A stretch of DNA of 64,000 nucleotides from Bacillus_BD oryzisoli (lineage in GTDB: Bacteria; Bacillota; Bacilli; Bacillales; Cytobacillaceae), in NCBI RefSeq assembly GCF_036670025.1, contig NZ_CP137640.1, forward strand, positions 5,056,001 through 5,120,000, in the 5' to 3' direction. Made by a program: the position numbers and the translations under genes. Numbering within the stretch: the stretch's first letter is position 1; each line of letters starts with the position of its first letter. The notes beneath the pieces were generated by a model. It was not told the origin of the DNA. It was given only the letters and a program-made list of their open reading frames with translations, and searched no databases. This document shows positions 25,083-34,341 of this stretch, one piece after another.

Positions 25083-25281
25083 AACTATGAAAGTAACTAA
25101 TACCAACTTTGAAAACAGAGACCTGTTGGGGCTGCAAAACAGGCAAGGGGTATGGTGAATTACAGATAGGGAGCTGGTTTCCGGTTTCGGCCGTTATCTA
25201 AACAAGCGAGCAGATTTTGATCTGTTAACTAGGGTGGTACCGCGGAGCTTCCGTCCCTTTTTTGGGATGGGGGCTTTTTTT
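25083..25281 (+). promoter_or_regulatory. T-box leader, tyrosine-type specifier
   Basis: Contains AGAGA followed by a hairpin with loop GGGGCTGCAA (the GNUG loop), then GAAT-TAC-A (specifier UAC at 25161-25163), GGGAGCTGG, and the T-box AGGGTGGTACCGCGG (25231-25245). The terminator stem AGCTTCCGTCCC / GGGATGGGGGCT with a T-run is at 25246-25281. UAC codes for tyrosine, so uncharged tRNA-Tyr should induce the downstream nhaC-family and PqqB-like genes. Confidence 0.93.
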
Positions 25282-25312
25282 ATTTCATTAATTACTCAAA
25301 GGGGATGTTTAC

Positions 25313-26728
25313 ATGAAGAAAAAAGAACTTACGTTAGGGATGTCGCTGATCCCCATCATTGCCTTGATTGGCGCTGCAGCCTTATCTATTTTCATTTGGA
25401 AAGCCGGGATGCATATTCCGTTAATGATTGGTGTAATCGCGGCAGCCATTGTTTCCATTATTGCCGGCTGGACCTGGGATGATGTCCAGAGGATGATGGT
25501 AAATGGCGTTGCAAGGGCATTACCTGCCGTATTTATTCTGCTGATTATTGGTATTATTGTTGGTACATGGATTGCCAGCGGGGTCATCCCAACTATGATT
25601 TACTACGGTCTTTCCATTATTGATCCCTCCATGTTTGTACCAATTGTGGCACTGGTGACTGGGATTATTTCGATCACATTGGGCAGCTCATTTACGTCTA
25701 TTGCGACAATTGGACTTGCTTTTATGGCAATCGGAGAAGGGCTTGGCTTCCCTCCAGGGCTAGTGGCAGGAGCCGTGATTTCGGGAGCCTATTTCGGTGA
25801 TAAATTATCTCCCCTATCCGATACAACCAATATCGCTCCGGCAATGGCCGAAACGGATTTATTTAGTCATGTAAAGCACATGCTATGGGATACCATTCCA
25901 GCATTTATCATTTCAATCGTGTTATATTGGATCGTTAGCCAGTCGGCAACAGCAAATAGCGGAGCCGATACAAAGGTAATTGATGTAATGAAAACAGGCT
26001 TGAACGCTGTGTTTGTTATTCATCCACTCTTATTGCTGATGCCTATTTTGACCATTATTTTGATGATTAAAAAGACACCAGCAATCCCTGCCTTGATGGG
26101 AGTTGGTATTTTAGGCGGCGTGCTCGCCATGATCGTTCAGGGTTCATCAATGGCATCTGTTATTCAAATCATGACAAACGGTTATCACGTAGAGTCTGGT
26201 GTAAAAGAGTTGGATTCCTTGTTAAATAACGGCGGACTCATGTCCATGCTGGGAACCGTTTGTTTGTTAATCTTGGCAACCGCACTCGGGGGAATATTAG
26301 AGGAAACCGGATCCTTTGATGTTTTAACTAAAAAAATGATGTCAAAAGTCCGTTCGACTGGATCCTTAATCAGTACGACGATTCTTTCTACCTTTATTGT
26401 AGCGTTTGCCAGCGGAGCACAATTTCTAGCGATTATTTTACCAGCGAGAACCTTTGTAAAAGACTATAAGAGAATGGGGATTGATACGAAAAACCTGTCC
26501 CGCTGTGTTGAAGCAGCAGGAACCGTTGGCATCAATCTCGTTCCATGGGGCGTACCTGCCGTATTTGCAGCGGGAATACTAGGCGTCAGTCCAGGTGAAT
26601 TTATTCCGTATGCCTTCTTAGCCTACCTTGTCCCGCTTATAAATATCTTATTCGGTTTTACCAGCTGGACGATTACAAAGAAAAACTATGAACAAGAAAC
26701 AACTGAAAAAGGAGACGTTGCACTATGA
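25313..26728 (+). CDS. NhaC-family Na+/H+ antiporter, probable tyrosine transporter
   Basis: A 471-residue protein with about 11-12 hydrophobic helices. It has the NhaC pattern FGDKLSPLSDTTNIAPA (about 165-181) and SGAQFLAIILPAR. A tyrosine T-box lies directly upstream. NhaC-type proteins under tyrosine T-boxes (YheL-like) have been proposed as tyrosine transporters, so that role is more likely than sodium homeostasis. It overlaps the next gene by four bases (ATGA). Confidence 0.9.
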   Translation: MKKKELTLGMSLIPIIALIGAAALSIFIWKAGMHIPLMIGVIAAAIVSIIAGWTWDDVQRMMVNGVARALPAVFILLIIGIIVGTWIASGVIPTMIYYGLSIIDPSMFVPIVALVTGIISITLGSSFTSIATIGLAFMAIGEGLGFPPGLVAGAVISGAYFGDKLSPLSDTTNIAPAMAETDLFSHVKHMLWDTIPAFIISIVLYWIVSQSATANSGADTKVIDVMKTGLNAVFVIHPLLLLMPILTIILMIKKTPAIPALMGVGILGGVLAMIVQGSSMASVIQIMTNGYHVESGVKELDSLLNNGGLMSMLGTVCLLILATALGGILEETGSFDVLTKKMMSKVRSTGSLISTTILSTFIVAFASGAQFLAIILPARTFVKDYKRMGIDTKNLSRCVEAAGTVGINLVPWGVPAVFAAGILGVSPGEFIPYAFLAYLVPLINILFGFTSWTITKKNYEQETTEKGDVAL

Positions 26729-27591
26729 GTAAGGTGATCTTAAGCGTAATAGGAACGGCTCAAGATGCCGGTCTGCCCCATCCAAATTGCTTTTGTAAAA
26801 ATTGTACAAACGCCATTCAGAATCCGCGGCTTCGGCGCCTTGCTGCATCATTAGCGATTATCCTTCCCGATGAGCAAACGTGGCATTTAATTGATGCAAC
26901 ACCTGACCTTAGAGAGCAAATGACCAGGCTGCAAATGAAATATAACTTAAAAGGAAAGCTGATGGAGAGCATCTTTTTAACCCATGCTCATTTGGGACAT
27001 TACCCTGGTCTATTATTTTTGGGCCGAGAAGCCATCGGAGCAAAGGGAATCCCGGTGATGGCAGGTACAAAAATGAAACATCTATTAGAAGAACAGGCCC
27101 CTTGGAGTCAATTAACCAAGCTCGGGAATATCAGTGTTCAAGAAATCGTGGATGGAGATGACATTCGGGTTTCCCCACTCGTTACGGTTACTCCAGTTGA
27201 GGTACCGCATCGAAATGAATTTTCAGAGACATTTGCCTTTTGGATTAAGGGACCAAATAAGAAGGTCCTCTATGTTCCAGATATTGATCGTTGGCACGAG
27301 TGGAGTCATGACATTCACACCGTTTGCGAGGAAGCGGACATCTGCTTATTAGACGGAACCTTTCATTCAGCCAAAGACCTTGAGAATATTGGCCGCGATT
27401 ATCGCGAAATCCCCCATCCCCTCATGGTCGAAACGATGGAACGGCTGCAAGATTTAACAAATAAGACTGAGATTTATTTTACCCATCTAAATCATTCAAA
27501 TCCGGCAATTGATTCGGAGCTGCAAGTACGAAAGGAAATCGAGGACTTAGGATTTCATCTTGCTGAAGAAGAAATGGAATTTAGGATATAA
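26725..27591 (+). CDS. PqqB-like MBL-fold metallo-hydrolase
   Basis: A 288-residue metallo-beta-lactamase-fold protein. The N-terminal SVIGTAQDAGLPHPNCFCKNC gives a PqqB-type Cys22/Cys24/Cys27 zinc site. The metal motif THAHLGHY (86-93) shows the altered HxHxGH of PqqB rather than the usual HxHxDH. Other ligands are in VPHRNEFSE and LLDGTFH. PqqB hydroxylates a tyrosine-derived precursor during PQQ synthesis. No pqqA, C, D or E gene is present. It is translationally coupled to the tyrosine T-box transporter gene, so action on a tyrosine-derived or imported aromatic compound is a reasonable inference. Confidence 0.85.
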   Translation: MSKVILSVIGTAQDAGLPHPNCFCKNCTNAIQNPRLRRLAASLAIILPDEQTWHLIDATPDLREQMTRLQMKYNLKGKLMESIFLTHAHLGHYPGLLFLGREAIGAKGIPVMAGTKMKHLLEEQAPWSQLTKLGNISVQEIVDGDDIRVSPLVTVTPVEVPHRNEFSETFAFWIKGPNKKVLYVPDIDRWHEWSHDIHTVCEEADICLLDGTFHSAKDLENIGRDYREIPHPLMVETMERLQDLTNKTEIYFTHLNHSNPAIDSELQVRKEIEDLGFHLAEEEMEFRI

Positions 27592-27603
27592 CTAAAATAA
27601 TTA

Positions 27604-27650
27604 AAACAGGTCCATATCGCCGATTTAGCGGGATTATGGACCTGTTTATT
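27604..27650 (+). terminator. Intrinsic terminator of the T-box operon
   Basis: AAACAGGTCCATA (27604-27616) / TATGGACCTGTTT (27635-27647) perfect stem followed by T-rich sequence. Confidence 0.85.
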
Positions 27651-27682
27651 ATTTATAACAAGAAACCTTCTCCTCGTCCCCC

Positions 27683-27721
27683 CCAATTTGGAAGCAGAAG
27701 AACCGTCCCCATGCTTCTTTG
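27683..27721. repeat. AGAACCGTCCCC repeat copy
   Basis: CCAATTTGGAAGCAGAAG then AACCGTCCCCATGCTTCTTTG. Nearly identical over 37 bases to 16638-16674; related cores at 46182, 63212 and 63285. Confidence 0.7.
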
Positions 27722-27853
27722 TGAACTTTCTATGACACTACTATTAAAATCTACTATTATTTCAAAATTCATAGGACATTTTCATGTACCTAATCCATAT
27801 AACAAGGATGGAGGCAGTTCAGATCAAATATTACATATGGTGAGGGATGCTGC

Positions 27854-28782
27854 ATGAATTATGTACAGGAAATATCTTCTTTTTATAGTTGGTTGGAATT
27901 AAATCCGCTTACGCCGTCGTCTATTAATCTTTGGCATGCGTTAATGCATATGCATGTTAAGGCGGGCGGGTCTGAGACCTTTTCAGTAGCCGAGTCGGTG
28001 TTGTGTATCAGAACGAACTTAACAGACCGCACGTTACGAAAAGCCAGAAAAGAGTTGAAGGAAAAAGGCCGGATTGATTATGTTTCCCGTCATGGAAAAG
28101 CGCCGGTTTATCGGATTATTCCTTTTCAGAGCTGGGATCAACCCCAATTACCTCAACAGACAGCAGAAGAACCTTTTGAAAAAATTTCACCACCCTGTGC
28201 TGAAAACGATACGACACCGGCACGATCATCAGAATCTAATTCCGAAGTCTGTACCGGTAACTCTACTAACCAGGTACAAGCCTCGGAAAAAAATTCTGAC
28301 TTTCATTCCAAGCATCACTCAACATCGGAAACTATTGCCGTATCTCATTCCGAGCCTCTCTCAAGTTCGGAAAATACTTCCGCAATTTGTTCCACATTAT
28401 TTAGACAACAACAGACAGACACACAACAAAACAAGGTCTGGTCAGATGTAATCGAAACCTGGAAATCGGTGTTTGGCTTCACACTCAAACCCAATCACAT
28501 TCAAATACTCAATACATATATCAATGTATCAAAAATGTCTGAATCTCTAATCTTGGAGGCGATCGAAAGAGTCAAGCAGGCCTCAAAACCGGTGTTGAAT
28601 TATTTGTGGACCATCCTCTCCAACGGGCTCATTTAGGGATCCGGACCATTCAAGATTTGGTGATGCATGAAAAAAGACGTGTGCAACATAGAAAACTGGA
28701 CCGACAAGACTGGCAGCACGATAAAGGCAGAGCTATTCCCCGCAGCTTTCAGATTGACCTAACAGAAGGAGAGGATTGGTGA
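27854..28782 (+). pseudogene. DnaD-like phage replication initiator, frameshifted
   Basis: The first frame (27854-28636, 260 residues) has an N-terminal winged-helix part (TLRKARKELKEKGRIDY), a polar Ser/Thr/Glu linker and the start of a DnaD-type C-terminal domain (VLNYLWTILSN). It stops at TAG 28634, but the continuation is in another frame: HLGIRTIQDLVMHEKRR and on to a stop at 28780-28782. One missing T (restoring an AAC TGG reading at about 28612-28615) would join them. The full product would be about 309 residues. Phage initiators of this type load the helicase encoded next. Confidence 0.75.
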
Positions 28783-30076
28783 TGATGTTGGCAGAACAAT
28801 TACAAATGGAGACGCGGAACCTTTGTCTTGCTGAAAAGGCACTGTTGGGAAGTTTTTTAAAAGAAAATCATCTGCTGCATGACACCATCATCCTTCCTGA
28901 ACATTTTGCGGAAGGGCGGCATAGGCTGTTAATGCAGCTGATGAAAAAAATACATAGCCTATCTAGAGCTGTTGATGCAATTACGCTTGCACTCGATTGC
29001 GATCCTGAGCACTACGGCGGACTTTCCTATGTCCAGGAACTTTTATCTTATGCCAATCCCGTTCGATTTGAGGATTATGAAGAAATCGTGCTCGAGCAAT
29101 GGAGGAACGGGAGAAACGAAACATTTTAACATTGGCAGTAAAAGAGGATTGGGAGATTGATCGAGTGGTCTCCGGTTTACAGATGATGGATCAAGCGAAG
29201 GTCGATGATCACCGGTCCATCAGCGATGAGATTCTGGATGTTTTTGAAGATCCCTGGAGCGAAGCAGCGGAACAATCCGGCGTTCTAACAGGAATCAAGG
29301 AGCTGGATGCCTATACAAATGGATTTCAAGAAGGGGATCTCACGATTGTTGCAGCAAGACCGAGTATGGGGAAAACCGATGTCATGCTCCACCTGGCAAA
29401 ACAGGCCGGCTGGCAGCACTATCTGCCGGTTATCTTTTCACTGGAAATGCCGGCCAAAACCATTACGAAGCGATTAATTGCCAGCACGGGAGGCTTTAAT
29501 CGCGGAAAAATGCGGGATCCTTATCAACTTTTAACAGAAAAGCAAAAGGAGCATTGGCCAACGGTATTAGGCAAGCTGAACGAAACGGGAATCCAGCAAT
29601 TCGATGGATCAAGCCAAACGGTGCCGATGATGCGGGCAAAGCTGCGCAAGGTAATTCATGAATTCCCTGAAAGGAAGCCAATCGTGTTTATTGATTATTT
29701 GGTCCTTATCACACCGAATGACACATACGGCGGCAACGCTAATCAGCAGGTCGGTGAAATCTCCAAAAACCTGAAGGCGATGGCAAAAGATTTCAACTGC
29801 CCGGTCGTCTGCCTTGCCCAGCTAAATCGAGCGGTTGAACAGCGGCAAGATAAGCGCCCGAGCATGGGGGATATTCGGGACTCCGGATGTATCGAGCAGG
29901 ATGCGGATTTGATTATTCTTCTTTACCGCGAAAAATATTATGATCACTCGCTGAAGGACCCGGCATTAGAACTGATTATTACGAAAAATCGAAACGGTCC
30001 TGTAAGTACAGCCCATGCATTCTACAACGAGAATACGGGAGAGATCAAAGATGTCGACAATCAAAGAATTATTTGA
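28782..30076 (+). pseudogene. DnaB-like replicative helicase, frameshifted
   Basis: Part 1 (28782-29129) has the DnaB N-terminal domain (EKALLGSFLKENHLLHDTIILPEHF, YVQELLS). Part 2 (29099-30076) has the RecA-like core: Walker A RPSMGKTD, Walker B IVFIDYLVLI, and ITKNRNGP near the C-terminus. They overlap in different frames; one base too many or too few around 29100 (CAATGGAGGAAC) splits a product of about 430 residues. The start overlaps the stop of the preceding initiator. It is either a pseudogene, a sequencing error, or two separate polypeptides, since part 2 begins with ATG but has only a weak site. Confidence 0.78.
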
Positions 30077-30485
30077 AGAAGCTGTTCAGAATGACTATTC
30101 GTTTACGGCCCATTCCCTCTATTATCTCCTGAGGGAGGGCCTGGTTTCACCAAACGATTCCCATACCGTTCTTGACCATGTACAGGTGGATACCGAGCTA
30201 GTCGGTGAATGGACGAAGCAGAATTATCTTTGTATATCGGTTGAAAAAGTATACTCTCTCAAAATCGCTGACGATGAGTTTGTGTTTGTTTTTGCCAAGA
30301 ATCCGCGGCAGGCGGTTGATTTTATAAAAAGAACCTGGAACATCGTACCACGAAATTGTCATGAATATTCACTAGACTTTATGATTGTGCGAGGAAATGA
30401 GTTTGTTAGTTTTCGGGAGTTGAAGAAGGACTATTTGGTGTTTCCGGCTGTGATTGGGGTTTATCGGAGGGATGAGGTTTTGTGA
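30051..30485 (+). CDS. Hypothetical protein of the phage replication module
   Basis: A 144-residue frame with GGAGAG before ATG 30051, overlapping the helicase end by 26 bp. The sequence is soluble and acidic, with IKELFEEAVQNDYSFTAHSLYYLL at the N-terminus, and has no recognised catalytic motif. It is a frequent third gene beside DnaD/DnaB-like pairs in Bacillus prophages as far as I can judge. It is intact, unlike its two neighbours. Confidence 0.75.
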   Translation: MSTIKELFEEAVQNDYSFTAHSLYYLLREGLVSPNDSHTVLDHVQVDTELVGEWTKQNYLCISVEKVYSLKIADDEFVFVFAKNPRQAVDFIKRTWNIVPRNCHEYSLDFMIVRGNEFVSFRELKKDYLVFPAVIGVYRRDEVL

Positions 30486-31113
30486 ATGGTAAAGGGGCTG
30501 GCTTCAGTCGCCAATATGGCTGATAGGCTACCAAAAACAGGAAGTAGTCTAACCTATTTTATTAGAACATAAGCTTTGCGCACTATAAGAAAACACAGGA
30601 ACCAAAAAATTGTATACCTAGAACAGCTATCGGACATTTTCATCATCATAAAGTACAAAAAGAAGTAGATCCCCTACATATAGTAGTTAACCTACCTCTT
30701 TTTCTTTTTGGCCCTGTTATAACTGAATGTTGATTTCCATATGTTTAAAAAATAAACTGAAAAATTCCGTTTAAATTGGTAAATACCCCTATTTCCCTAA
30801 AAATAAAGGTAGTTTTTCCGTTTAATTATCCAAATCTTTGGATTTTGTCTTATTTAGAGCAGTTAATCGGAATATCTCCGTTAATATCTGCTAATAAGCC
30901 TCCACTTTATACTTTAGCCGGAAATTCTCCGCCTATGAATTTACATACCAACACGAAAACTAACAATGAATAATGTCAGAGCCTCCTTTTTAAATTGGCT
31001 TTTTTAGTGCTCTCGTCTGTGCCTATATTCCTCCCCTCCTTTTAAAAAATACGCAGGAAATAACCATTAGATAATCGAATAGTAACTATGAGCTCATTGA
31101 AGGAGGAATCTAT
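30486..31113. other. Intergenic region with terminator-like hairpin and short TCCGTTTAA words
   Basis: About 630 bp. A hairpin AAAAAGAAGTAG (30657-30668) / CTACCTCTTTTT (30692-30703) could end the phage module. From 30765 to 30945 the word TTCCGTTTAA and variants occur several times. A 65-residue frame at 30776 has no protein-like features. Confidence 0.5.
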
Positions 31114-33015
31114 GTGAAAAAACACACAGTGATCGGAAAATGGCTTTTAGCAGGTTCTCTCGGAATAACAACAGTTGGGGTTGGGGGATTTATTCCATCT
31201 CCATATGTCTATGCAGAACAATCTATGAAACAAGTAGACTACGAACAAGCGGCGAAGGAATTTATTTCCCTGGCAGAGCAACAAGACTGGGATACACTCT
31301 ATCCACTATTAAGCGAAAATCTTCAAAAGTACTTAACCAAGGAACAATTACCGCATCTTTGGGCGGGTTTTGCCTCATATGGAAAAGTCAATACAGTTAC
31401 ACTGCAAGAAAAACAAAATAATGGGTTACATGAGAAGGTAAAATTACTTTTAACAGCCGAGAATGGAACTTTATTATTCGTTCTTAACTATAATCAGAAT
31501 GGAAAAGTGGATGATTTCCACATAGAAGCCCCTAATGATCCGAGTCAGATCATCAATCCAGAGTATAACCATCCTGAGAATTACATAGAAAAACAAATCA
31601 CGATTGGTGAAGAATCTTTTACATTGCCAGGTGTATTAACGATCCCTAAAGGTGATGGGCCATTTCCAGTTGTTATACTTGTACACGGCTCCGGGCCAAA
31701 TGATATGGACGAAACACTTTATGCAATTAAGCCATTCAGAGATATCGCTGTAGGGCTGGCTAATCATGGAGTTGCCGTTCTTCGTTATGATAAAAGAACA
31801 AACACACACGCCATTAAAGCAAGTATGGACCCTAAGTTTACTATCATGGAGGAAACGGTTCTTGATGCCAATCTTGCCGTAAAAGCATTGAAATCTATTC
31901 CAAAAGTAGATGACAATAATATCTTTGTATTAGGCCATAGTCAAGGAGGATATGCTTTACCGCTCATATTAGAAAATGACAAAAACCAGGAGATAAAAGG
32001 AGCCATTGGTGTTGCCGGCCCAACTGGAAAATTCCATGATCTTTTACTTTGGCAAATGGAGCAGGCACTTCTTCGTGCTGAAAAGATGAACGCACCAAAG
32101 GAACAAATCGATGCAGCCAAAGCCCAGGTGGAATGGTTAAAGAGCCAGATTGCTTTACTTGAAGATCCGCAATATTCTCGAGACAACCTGCCTCCTGAAT
32201 TCCAATTACAGCCTCCTTACTGGTGGTTTGATTTAAATGAATACGAGCCAGCAGAGCTTATAAAAGAGCAAAATGTACCATTGTTATTCTTACAGGGTGG
32301 AAAGGATATCCAAGTCCCAGCTGAACAGCTAGAAAATTGGAAGTCCGCTTTAGAAGGAAGGAAGAATGTCCAGTATCAATTGTATCCTGATATGATGCAT
32401 ATGCTTGTCAACTATAAAGATAAACCAGACGGAATAACAGAATACATGACACCAGGAAATGTCCCTGAGGAATTTATCGGCGATATTGCCGAATGGGTAA
32501 AAACAGGCAGCATCAAAGAAGAAAATTCAGTTGATTTAACGATTTATAAAGATTATCAACCAGGTTTATTTTGGTCACATGCCTTTGCTTGGGCTATTAG
32601 CGAAGGGATCATAAAGGGATATGAAGAGGAAAAAGTACTGAAACCGTATCAGTCAATGACAGAAAGCGAATATTTAAGGGTCTTTTTACGAAGTAAATTG
32701 GGAGCAGATTTGAAAGATGAATCTTTAGCAAACATCTATTCACTTGCCAAATCATACGGTCTTCCTGTGAAAGGAAAGGGAAATGCAGCCCTATCTAGAG
32801 GTGAAGCAGCTGTTCTGCTTGTTACTAGTTATACAGGAAATACGGTAAGCGAAGAAGAAGCCGTTAAATGGTTATATGACCAAAACATTATAGACGGTTA
32901 TCTAGATCAAAATGGCAAAGCTCAGAAAAACTTTACTACCTTTAAGCCTAATGAGCCAATGAAAAGATCGCACCTTGTCACAATGCTTTATCGATTGAAT
33001 ATATCAGATGAATAG
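31114..33015 (+). CDS. Secreted alpha/beta hydrolase with DUF3887 and SLH domains
   Basis: A 633-residue exported protein starting at GTG 31114 (AAGGAGG 7 bases upstream). Order: signal peptide (1-35, cleavage near VYAEQ), DUF3887-like domain (about 42-140), serine hydrolase domain (HGSG 191-194; nucleophile Ser276 in GHSQGG; catalytic His probably in PDMMHML), and two S-layer homology repeats (about 495-545 and 585-633). SLH repeats bind pyruvylated secondary wall polymer, so the enzyme should sit on the cell surface. It acts on an ester or peptide; substrate unknown. It is a single gene with its own terminator. Confidence 0.9.
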   Translation: MKKHTVIGKWLLAGSLGITTVGVGGFIPSPYVYAEQSMKQVDYEQAAKEFISLAEQQDWDTLYPLLSENLQKYLTKEQLPHLWAGFASYGKVNTVTLQEKQNNGLHEKVKLLLTAENGTLLFVLNYNQNGKVDDFHIEAPNDPSQIINPEYNHPENYIEKQITIGEESFTLPGVLTIPKGDGPFPVVILVHGSGPNDMDETLYAIKPFRDIAVGLANHGVAVLRYDKRTNTHAIKASMDPKFTIMEETVLDANLAVKALKSIPKVDDNNIFVLGHSQGGYALPLILENDKNQEIKGAIGVAGPTGKFHDLLLWQMEQALLRAEKMNAPKEQIDAAKAQVEWLKSQIALLEDPQYSRDNLPPEFQLQPPYWWFDLNEYEPAELIKEQNVPLLFLQGGKDIQVPAEQLENWKSALEGRKNVQYQLYPDMMHMLVNYKDKPDGITEYMTPGNVPEEFIGDIAEWVKTGSIKEENSVDLTIYKDYQPGLFWSHAFAWAISEGIIKGYEEEKVLKPYQSMTESEYLRVFLRSKLGADLKDESLANIYSLAKSYGLPVKGKGNAALSRGEAAVLLVTSYTGNTVSEEEAVKWLYDQNIIDGYLDQNGKAQKNFTTFKPNEPMKRSHLVTMLYRLNISDE

Positions 33016-33026
33016 ACCAACAATAT

Positions 33027-33078
33027 AAAAGAGATTAACAATAGATTGCCAAGCTCTCTACTGTTAATCTCTTTTTTT
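33027..33078. terminator. Bidirectional terminator between convergent genes
   Basis: AAAAGAGATTAACA (33027-33040) / TGTTAATCTCTTTT (33062-33075), T-runs on both sides, between the SLH hydrolase and the E2 gene. Confidence 0.88.
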
Positions 33079-33083
33079 GTTTA

Positions 33084-34328
33084 CTAAAGAACTAATAAAT
33101 ATGGATTTTCAATATAGTTAATTAAGATACTTAAGAATTCTGCCGCCAATGCCCCGTCTGCTATTTGGTGATCGAAGGTGAGGCTGAATGGTATTTTCTT
33201 AACGGATTTCACTTTGCCTTCTTCATCTAAAATTAATTCATCCTGGAAAGCACCTACACCTAAAATACCTGTTTCTGGTGTATTTAAAATAGGTGTAAAG
33301 TATTCAATTCCACTGGCTCCAAGGTTTGTAATGGTGAAAGTTGAGCCTGTTAGTAAATCTCCGCTTGCATGACCATTTCTTGCTTTCGTCGAGATCTCTT
33401 TGATTTCTTTTGCAAGAGCACCGATTGTTTTTTGGTGTGCATCCTTAACGACAGGAACTAATAAGCCATCGTCCAAAGAAGTTGCAATTCCTAGATGAAC
33501 CTCGTCAAATTCCGTCAACTGACCATCCTGGTAGTGAGAGTTCATTTTCTTCAAATCTTGTAAGGCTAGAACCGTTGCCCGAGCAATCAATACTGTCAAC
33601 GTTAGTTTGACATCTAAATCAGCTGACTCAATTTTGTTTCGAAGCACCTTTTGGAAGTCTATTAAGTTATCAGCATTTGCTTTACGATGTAAAGTCAATT
33701 GAGCCGTTTGTCCCAAACTTCTACGCATATTGCGGGCAATAGCTTTTCGCATTGGATTCAGACCTTCACCAATGGATTCATAATTAGCAACAGGCGCAGG
33801 TACAGCTAGGGCTGCTGCCACTTGTGACTCTGCCTGATAATCGTATCCACTCGCTAAAACACGTTGGATATCCCGTTTTGTAATTCTGTCGTTGCCGCCC
33901 GTTCCCTTTATTAAATCCTTATCCAGATTATTCTCTTTAACCATTTTTCTTGCTAATGGAGTTATAAAAATCCGGCTGCCTTTTACTATCTTTTCTTCTG
34001 TTTTTACCAAATTAGCACTAACTGCTTCCACTTTCTCGGAGCCAGCTGCAGGCTGATCGGCCTTTCCCTCATTCGGTACAGCTGCTTCGCCTTCTTCTCC
34101 GATAACAGCAATAGGCGCTCCTACTTCTAATTGATCATCTACATTTGCATTTTTTGCTAGTAAAATACCAGAAATGGGAGCTTCGACGTCTTGGTTTAAT
34201 TTTTCAGAACTGATCATTAAAACAGGTTCGCCTTCATTAACAGGGTCTCCTACTTCTTTATACCATTCCACAATCGTACCTTCTGTCATCGTCATTCCTA
34301 ATTTAGGCATTACTATTGTTTCACTCAT
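33084..34328 (-). CDS. acoC: Dihydrolipoamide acetyltransferase (E2), acetoin dehydrogenase complex
   Basis: A 414-residue E2. It has one lipoyl domain (lipoyl Lys43 in SSEKLNQDVEAP), a linker, an E3-binding domain (ITPLARKMVKENNLDKDLIKGTG, about 122-160) and a catalytic domain ending in DHQIADGALAAEFL (HxxxDG active site). It transfers the acetyl group to CoA. It is the last gene of the E3-E1alpha-E1beta-E2 run. Gene symbols follow the acetoin system because an AcoR-type activator and sigma-54 promoter lie upstream. Confidence 0.9.
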   Translation of the reverse strand: MSETIVMPKLGMTMTEGTIVEWYKEVGDPVNEGEPVLMISSEKLNQDVEAPISGILLAKNANVDDQLEVGAPIAVIGEEGEAAVPNEGKADQPAAGSEKVEAVSANLVKTEEKIVKGSRIFITPLARKMVKENNLDKDLIKGTGGNDRITKRDIQRVLASGYDYQAESQVAAALAVPAPVANYESIGEGLNPMRKAIARNMRRSLGQTAQLTLHRKANADNLIDFQKVLRNKIESADLDVKLTLTVLIARATVLALQDLKKMNSHYQDGQLTEFDEVHLGIATSLDDGLLVPVVKDAHQKTIGALAKEIKEISTKARNGHASGDLLTGSTFTITNLGASGIEYFTPILNTPETGILGVGAFQDELILDEEGKVKSVKKIPFSLTFDHQIADGALAAEFLSILINYIENPYLLVL

Positions 34329-34341
34329 TCCTCTTCACCTC

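Noticed and set aside
28074..28451. 125-residue frame inside the DnaD-like gene
   Set aside because: Shadow frame of the Ser/Thr-rich linker; no start site and no family features.
30776..30973. 65-residue plus-strand frame
   Set aside because: No ribosome site, low-complexity Pro/Asn/Thr sequence, lies in repeat-rich intergenic DNA.
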